A stretch of 64,000 nucleotides of DNA from Chryseobacterium sp. FH2. Lineage in GTDB: Bacteria; Bacteroidota; Bacteroidia; Flavobacteriales; Weeksellaceae. The stretch is from NCBI RefSeq assembly GCF_001045455.1, contig NZ_LFNE01000008.1, positions 62,001 to 126,000 of the forward strand. Reading direction: 5' to 3'. A program made the translations under genes and the position numbers. The notes beneath the pieces were generated by a model that had not been told where the DNA came from, did no database searches, and worked only from the letters and a program-made list of their open reading frames with translations. Below are positions 61,533 through 64,000 of the stretch, piece after piece (the stretch's first letter is position 1; each line of letters begins with the position of its first letter).

Positions 61533-61540
61533 CAAATATA
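61533..61540 (-). promoter_or_regulatory. Promoter -7 element of the fluoride exporter
   Basis: Minus-strand TATATTTG, exact TAnnTTTG match, eight bases before the riboswitch aptamer. -33 region not clear. Confidence 0.6.
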
Positions 61541-61550
61541 AGTATTATTT

Positions 61551-62390
61551 TTAATTTTTATAGTGAACAGCTTTGTCAATCTCAATAGGATTGTTATATT
61601 TTCTGATGATTTCCTGCATACTTTTTACCTGCATATTTAGCTCATCAATGCTATGGATTTCTCTTCCGTTGATATTGATATTTAAATTGTTGTTGGTTTT
61701 ACTGAAATTTGTCCTTTCGAAAGAAAAAGGATCATTATAAAATTCTAATAAAAGCTTTTGTTTTTGCTTTTCATTAATAGGGATTGCTTTGTCCCCGAAA
61801 TTTGATTCAAGAAAATCTTCGGTAGGATAGATATCTTGAAGTTTCTGGTGTTTAATAAGATGATAAATAAAATTTTTCTTTGTATCGGAAATCTCAAATA
61901 TGAGACCGGGAAGCCCTGAAAATTTAAAAGGCCCTTCATTGAAGGGAATCTCTTTATTGAACCAGGCAATCCAGCTTCTTCCGCCAAAATTGGCTGTTGC
62001 TTTCTGTAAGGTGTAATTTTGAACCTTTTTAGTTTCACTGGAAATATTCCAGGTAATTTTATCATTGGTTTTAAATGAGTAATAGCCAAATTTAATATTG
62101 ATAAAATTTTCATTATCAAAAGTATTAGGTTTTCTTTTTACAATTTGCCCTGTCATATCAACATGTTTGTTGTCTATGTTTCCGAATTTTTTGTTTAAAG
62201 AATCTGCGATGAGAAGGTTACGTCCGTAAAACTTAACATTTTGAGAATTGATATCCAAAATCATATTGAATTTTTGATAATCAGATTCGGTGGAATCCAT
62301 TTTCAATTGCAGTTCATAAACAAATCTATGAGTCTGCGAATTCAAAGAAGCTATGAGCAATAACCCAATAAGTTTTAAAATTTTTTTCAT
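61551..62390 (-). CDS. GLPGLI family exported protein
   Basis: 279 residues with signal peptide (KILKLIGLLLIASLNSQ). The motif lies in PFKFSGLPGLIFEISDTKKN, preceded by GRSWIAWFNKEIPFNEGP. It ends NNPIEIDKAVHYKN, a C-terminus (NPIEL/I) shared with the other two copies in the window. Function unknown. Monocistronic as far as can be seen; ends about 10 bp upstream of the fluoride exporter promoter. Confidence 0.83.
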   Translation of the reverse strand: MKKILKLIGLLLIASLNSQTHRFVYELQLKMDSTESDYQKFNMILDINSQNVKFYGRNLLIADSLNKKFGNIDNKHVDMTGQIVKRKPNTFDNENFINIKFGYYSFKTNDKITWNISSETKKVQNYTLQKATANFGGRSWIAWFNKEIPFNEGPFKFSGLPGLIFEISDTKKNFIYHLIKHQKLQDIYPTEDFLESNFGDKAIPINEKQKQKLLLEFYNDPFSFERTNFSKTNNNLNININGREIHSIDELNMQVKSMQEIIRKYNNPIEIDKAVHYKN

Positions 62391-62437
62391 GATTGGTCAT
62401 CTTATATTAGATCCTAAATTTTATAAATATTTTGACC

Positions 62438-62905
62438 TTATAAAAATGGTTTCATTTCGTCTTCGATCTGGGTTCTGAGCTCCATAAGACGTTTTGCATA
62501 CTGTTCCTGTTGTTTTTCTTCTTCAGTTTCAGGAACCCATTTCGGAACAGGAAGTTTTTTCCCGTTTTCATCTACAGCCACAAAAACAATAATACAGTGT
62601 GTTTTTTTGTCAAAATTGGGTTGCTTCAGATTTCTTGAAAATACATTAATTGAAATATGCATACTTGAAGAGCCCGTATAAATTACCTGGGCTTCTACTT
62701 TTACAATTTCCCCGATTTTAATGGGCTCATAGAAACGTATTCCGCCAACATAAACAGTGACCGAATAATTTCCGCTCCATGTTGTTGCACATGCATAACC
62801 CGCCTGATCAATCCATTTCATCACGCTTCCTCCATGTACATTTCCTCCGTAATTAACATCTGAAGGCTCTGAAATAAACTGAAAAGTAATAGGTTTGTTT
62901 TCCAT
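62438..62905 (-). CDS. Acyl-CoA thioesterase, hotdog fold
   Basis: 155 residues. SEPSDVNYGGNVHGGSVMKW with the N-x-HGG motif, IDQAGYACATTWSGNYSVTV, and GSSSMHISINVFSRNLKQ match the YciA/BACH-type cytosolic acyl-CoA hydrolases, which release free fatty acid and CoA. FVAVDENGKKLPVPKWVPET is the typical end of the domain. A short basic/acidic tail follows. Chain-length preference cannot be told. Confidence 0.9.
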   Translation of the reverse strand: MENKPITFQFISEPSDVNYGGNVHGGSVMKWIDQAGYACATTWSGNYSVTVYVGGIRFYEPIKIGEIVKVEAQVIYTGSSSMHISINVFSRNLKQPNFDKKTHCIIVFVAVDENGKKLPVPKWVPETEEEKQQEQYAKRLMELRTQIEDEMKPFL

Positions 62906-63024
62906 CCCTGTAAAATTTGAATAAAGATATTTAATAATTTTTAAAATCTTAGATTAAATCCTACTTTTGAAAGATGAAACCTTGAGAAAGGCAATTTTTA
63001 ATAAATAATAAAACCATATATACA

Positions 63025-63381
63025 ATGAAGAAAGTATTTTATCTTAATACATGTGATACTTGTAGAAAAATTTTAGCCCAGTTTGACCTTACAGACTGGG
63101 AGCTTCGTGAGATTAAAAAAGAACCGGTTACCAAGGAAGAGCTTGCTGAAATGTATGAAAAAACAAAATCTTATGAAGCACTTTTCAGCAAAAAATCAAC
63201 TCAGATAAAATTGAGAGGGCTGGATGTAAAATCTTTGAAAGAAAAAGATTTTAAAGAATTATTGCTTGATCATTACACATTTTTGAAACGTCCTGTTTTT
63301 CTTACAGACAATGAGATTTTTGTAGGAAATGATAAAAAAAATGTGGAAGCCTTGAGAGAATTTTTTGGAGTAGCTGAATGA
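63025..63381 (+). CDS. ArsC/Spx-family thioredoxin-fold protein
   Basis: 118 residues. KKVFYLNTCDTCRKILAQF places Cys-x-x-Cys at the ArsC/Spx active site; IKKEPVTKEELAEMYEKTKS, STQIKLRG and FLKRPVFLTDNEIFVGNDKK follow the family pattern, including the conserved RP. Such proteins are YffB-like reductases or arsenate reductases; the lack of ars genes nearby argues against a dedicated arsenate role. It overlaps the next gene by four bases. Confidence 0.85.
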   Translation: MKKVFYLNTCDTCRKILAQFDLTDWELREIKKEPVTKEELAEMYEKTKSYEALFSKKSTQIKLRGLDVKSLKEKDFKELLLDHYTFLKRPVFLTDNEIFVGNDKKNVEALREFFGVAE

Positions 63382-63716
63382 AGTATTTAGTTTCCATATT
63401 GATTTTTATTTCATTCACTCTGAAATGTCAAACGGTTTACAGAACACCTTCAGGTACGAAGTATCATCTTTCATCATGCAGAATGGTGAAAAATGTTTCT
63501 TCAGGTCTTGATGTGAGTAAAGCTTTGGAGCAAGGCTTGCAACCATGTAATATTTGTAAACCTTCGATAAGAAATACTTATGGGATTGTCTCTAAACCTA
63601 AAAAAATAAATGGAACAAATAAGGGAAATCAATGTCTAGGAATTACAAAGAAAGGAACAAGATGTCAACATTATACTAGGATTGGAAATGATTATTGTTT
63701 TCAACATATGCCTTAA
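63378..63716 (+). CDS. Small exported Cys-rich protein (DUF5763-like C-terminus)
   Basis: 112 residues, signal peptide MKYLVSILIFISFTLKCQ. First part VYRTPSGTKYHLSSCRMVKN with LQPCNICKP resembles a zinc-binding Ada-like unit (YxTxxGxxYHxxxC...C..C). The end QCLGITKKGTRCQHYTRIGN, DYCFQHMP has the Cys/His pattern QCxxxTKKGxRC-YCxxH of DUF5763. Probably binds metal outside the cytoplasm. The ATG overlaps the preceding stop (ATGA). Confidence 0.75.
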   Translation: MKYLVSILIFISFTLKCQTVYRTPSGTKYHLSSCRMVKNVSSGLDVSKALEQGLQPCNICKPSIRNTYGIVSKPKKINGTNKGNQCLGITKKGTRCQHYTRIGNDYCFQHMP

Positions 63717-63794
63717 TAATTCTGCTTTTCGAATTTCGAAAGAAAATTTTATGGGAGCAAAATTATAAAGGATATTTTGATTATCATTAAAAAA

Positions 63795-63836
63795 AAAGAA
63801 AACCGGCGCGCTAAATTTAGCGCGCCGGTTTTCTTT
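63795..63836. terminator. GC-rich 42-bp perfect palindrome, bidirectional terminator
   Basis: Arms of 21 bases without mismatch (AAAGAAAACCGGCGCGCTAAA and complement), with A-run on the left and T-rich sequence on the right. It lies between two convergent genes. The GGCGCGC block is strikingly GC-rich for this genome. Confidence 0.85.
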
Positions 63837-63856
63837 ATAAGATATCCTTTGTCCTA

Positions 63857-64000
63857 TTATACGAAAGGAGCCTTAACTACTTTTGCAGGAATATTTTTAT
63901 TTCTTACCTGAATGAAGATTTCAGAACCTAATTTGAAGTGAGGCTTATCAACATAAGCCAGTCCTAGACCAACTTTTTTCATTGGGGACTGAGTCCCGGA
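63857..64000 (-). CDS. gcvT: Aminomethyltransferase, glycine cleavage T protein (3' end only)
   Basis: The last 47 codons are visible: [40 protein letters not shown] and V-stop. The pattern GxxLGxxYV-xxx-G-xxxVxVRxKxxxAxVVxxPF is the C-terminus of GcvT, which transfers the methylene group of glycine to tetrahydrofolate. The start lies beyond the right edge. Only the C-terminal barrel is seen, so another folate-binding aminomethyltransferase remains possible. Confidence 0.85.
   Translation of the reverse strand, partial: SGTQSPMKKVGLGLAYVDKPHFKLGSEIFIQVRNKNIPAKVVKAPFV

Noticed and set aside
1-64000. tRNA, rRNA, CRISPR array, complete insertion sequence or prophage genes
   Set aside because: I looked for cloverleaf arms, regular short direct repeats with spacers, and transposase or integrase motifs and found none that can be supported.

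Overview
The window looks like chromosomal DNA of a Flavobacteriia member, most likely Chryseobacterium or a close relative. The reasons are low G+C with A/T-rich intergenic DNA, promoters of the Bacteroidota type (TTG/TTTG, about 19 bp, then TAnnTTTG), absence of Shine-Dalgarno signals, PorT next to a menaquinone methyltransferase, GLPGLI-family exported proteins, a fused E1 alpha/beta dehydrogenase and a 'grasp-with-spasm' peptide-modification locus. This assignment is by inspection, not by database search.

Layout. 1-12.6 kb is housekeeping: cydB/cydA (minus strand), gyrB, queA, rlmN, a sterol-desaturase-type membrane hydroxylase, a secreted protein, a polyprenyl synthetase and a fused thiamine-diphosphate E1 dehydrogenase. 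12.6-18.9 kb is accessory: a RiPP (ribosomally made, modified peptide) locus on the minus strand with two precursor peptides (18418 and 14661), two exported DUF6624-like proteins, an ATP-grasp ligase, a 55-residue protein encoded between the two maturases, a SPASM protein, a truncated second ligase and collapsed fragments of further copies. A divergent XRE regulator sits at the head with a candidate operator between the two promoters. 18.9-20.5 kb is an HxlR regulator and an old-yellow-enzyme reductase, divergent, with repeated GTTAC sites between them; a C1-family protease follows.

22.1-33.1 kb is an ECF sigma-factor locus of unusual composition: sigma factor, a membrane-anchored protein with an anti-sigma-like start and a TonB-receptor plug domain, a plug-less outer-membrane barrel, a 1505-residue alpha-2-macroglobulin with its own inserted plug and a CxEQ thioester motif, and a lipoprotein with calcium-type repeats and a von Willebrand A domain. 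33.2-36.8 kb is a GbsR/MarR-type regulator and four small genes, with an identical 18-bp palindrome in front of the regulator and of the other genes. 37-55 kb returns to general metabolism and cell biology: two DUF3857 proteins, a lipid kinase, a dicarboxylate symporter, gamma-glutamyltransferase, an L-threonine dehydrogenase, FabH-like synthase, MenG/UbiE, PorT, a coiled-coil gene plus zapA, 6S RNA and RNase Y.

55.3-62.4 kb carries three GLPGLI proteins, a broken SPASM gene overlapping the first of them, small exported or leader-type peptides, a 110-nt hairpin of unknown nature, an MFS transporter and a CLC-type fluoride exporter with a fluoride riboswitch. The right end has a hotdog thioesterase, an ArsC-family protein, a small Cys-rich exported protein and the 3' end of gcvT.

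The three most rewarding regions are the RiPP locus (12.6-18.6 kb), the ECF/plug/barrel/macroglobulin operon (22.1-33.1 kb), and the 57.9 kb hairpin.
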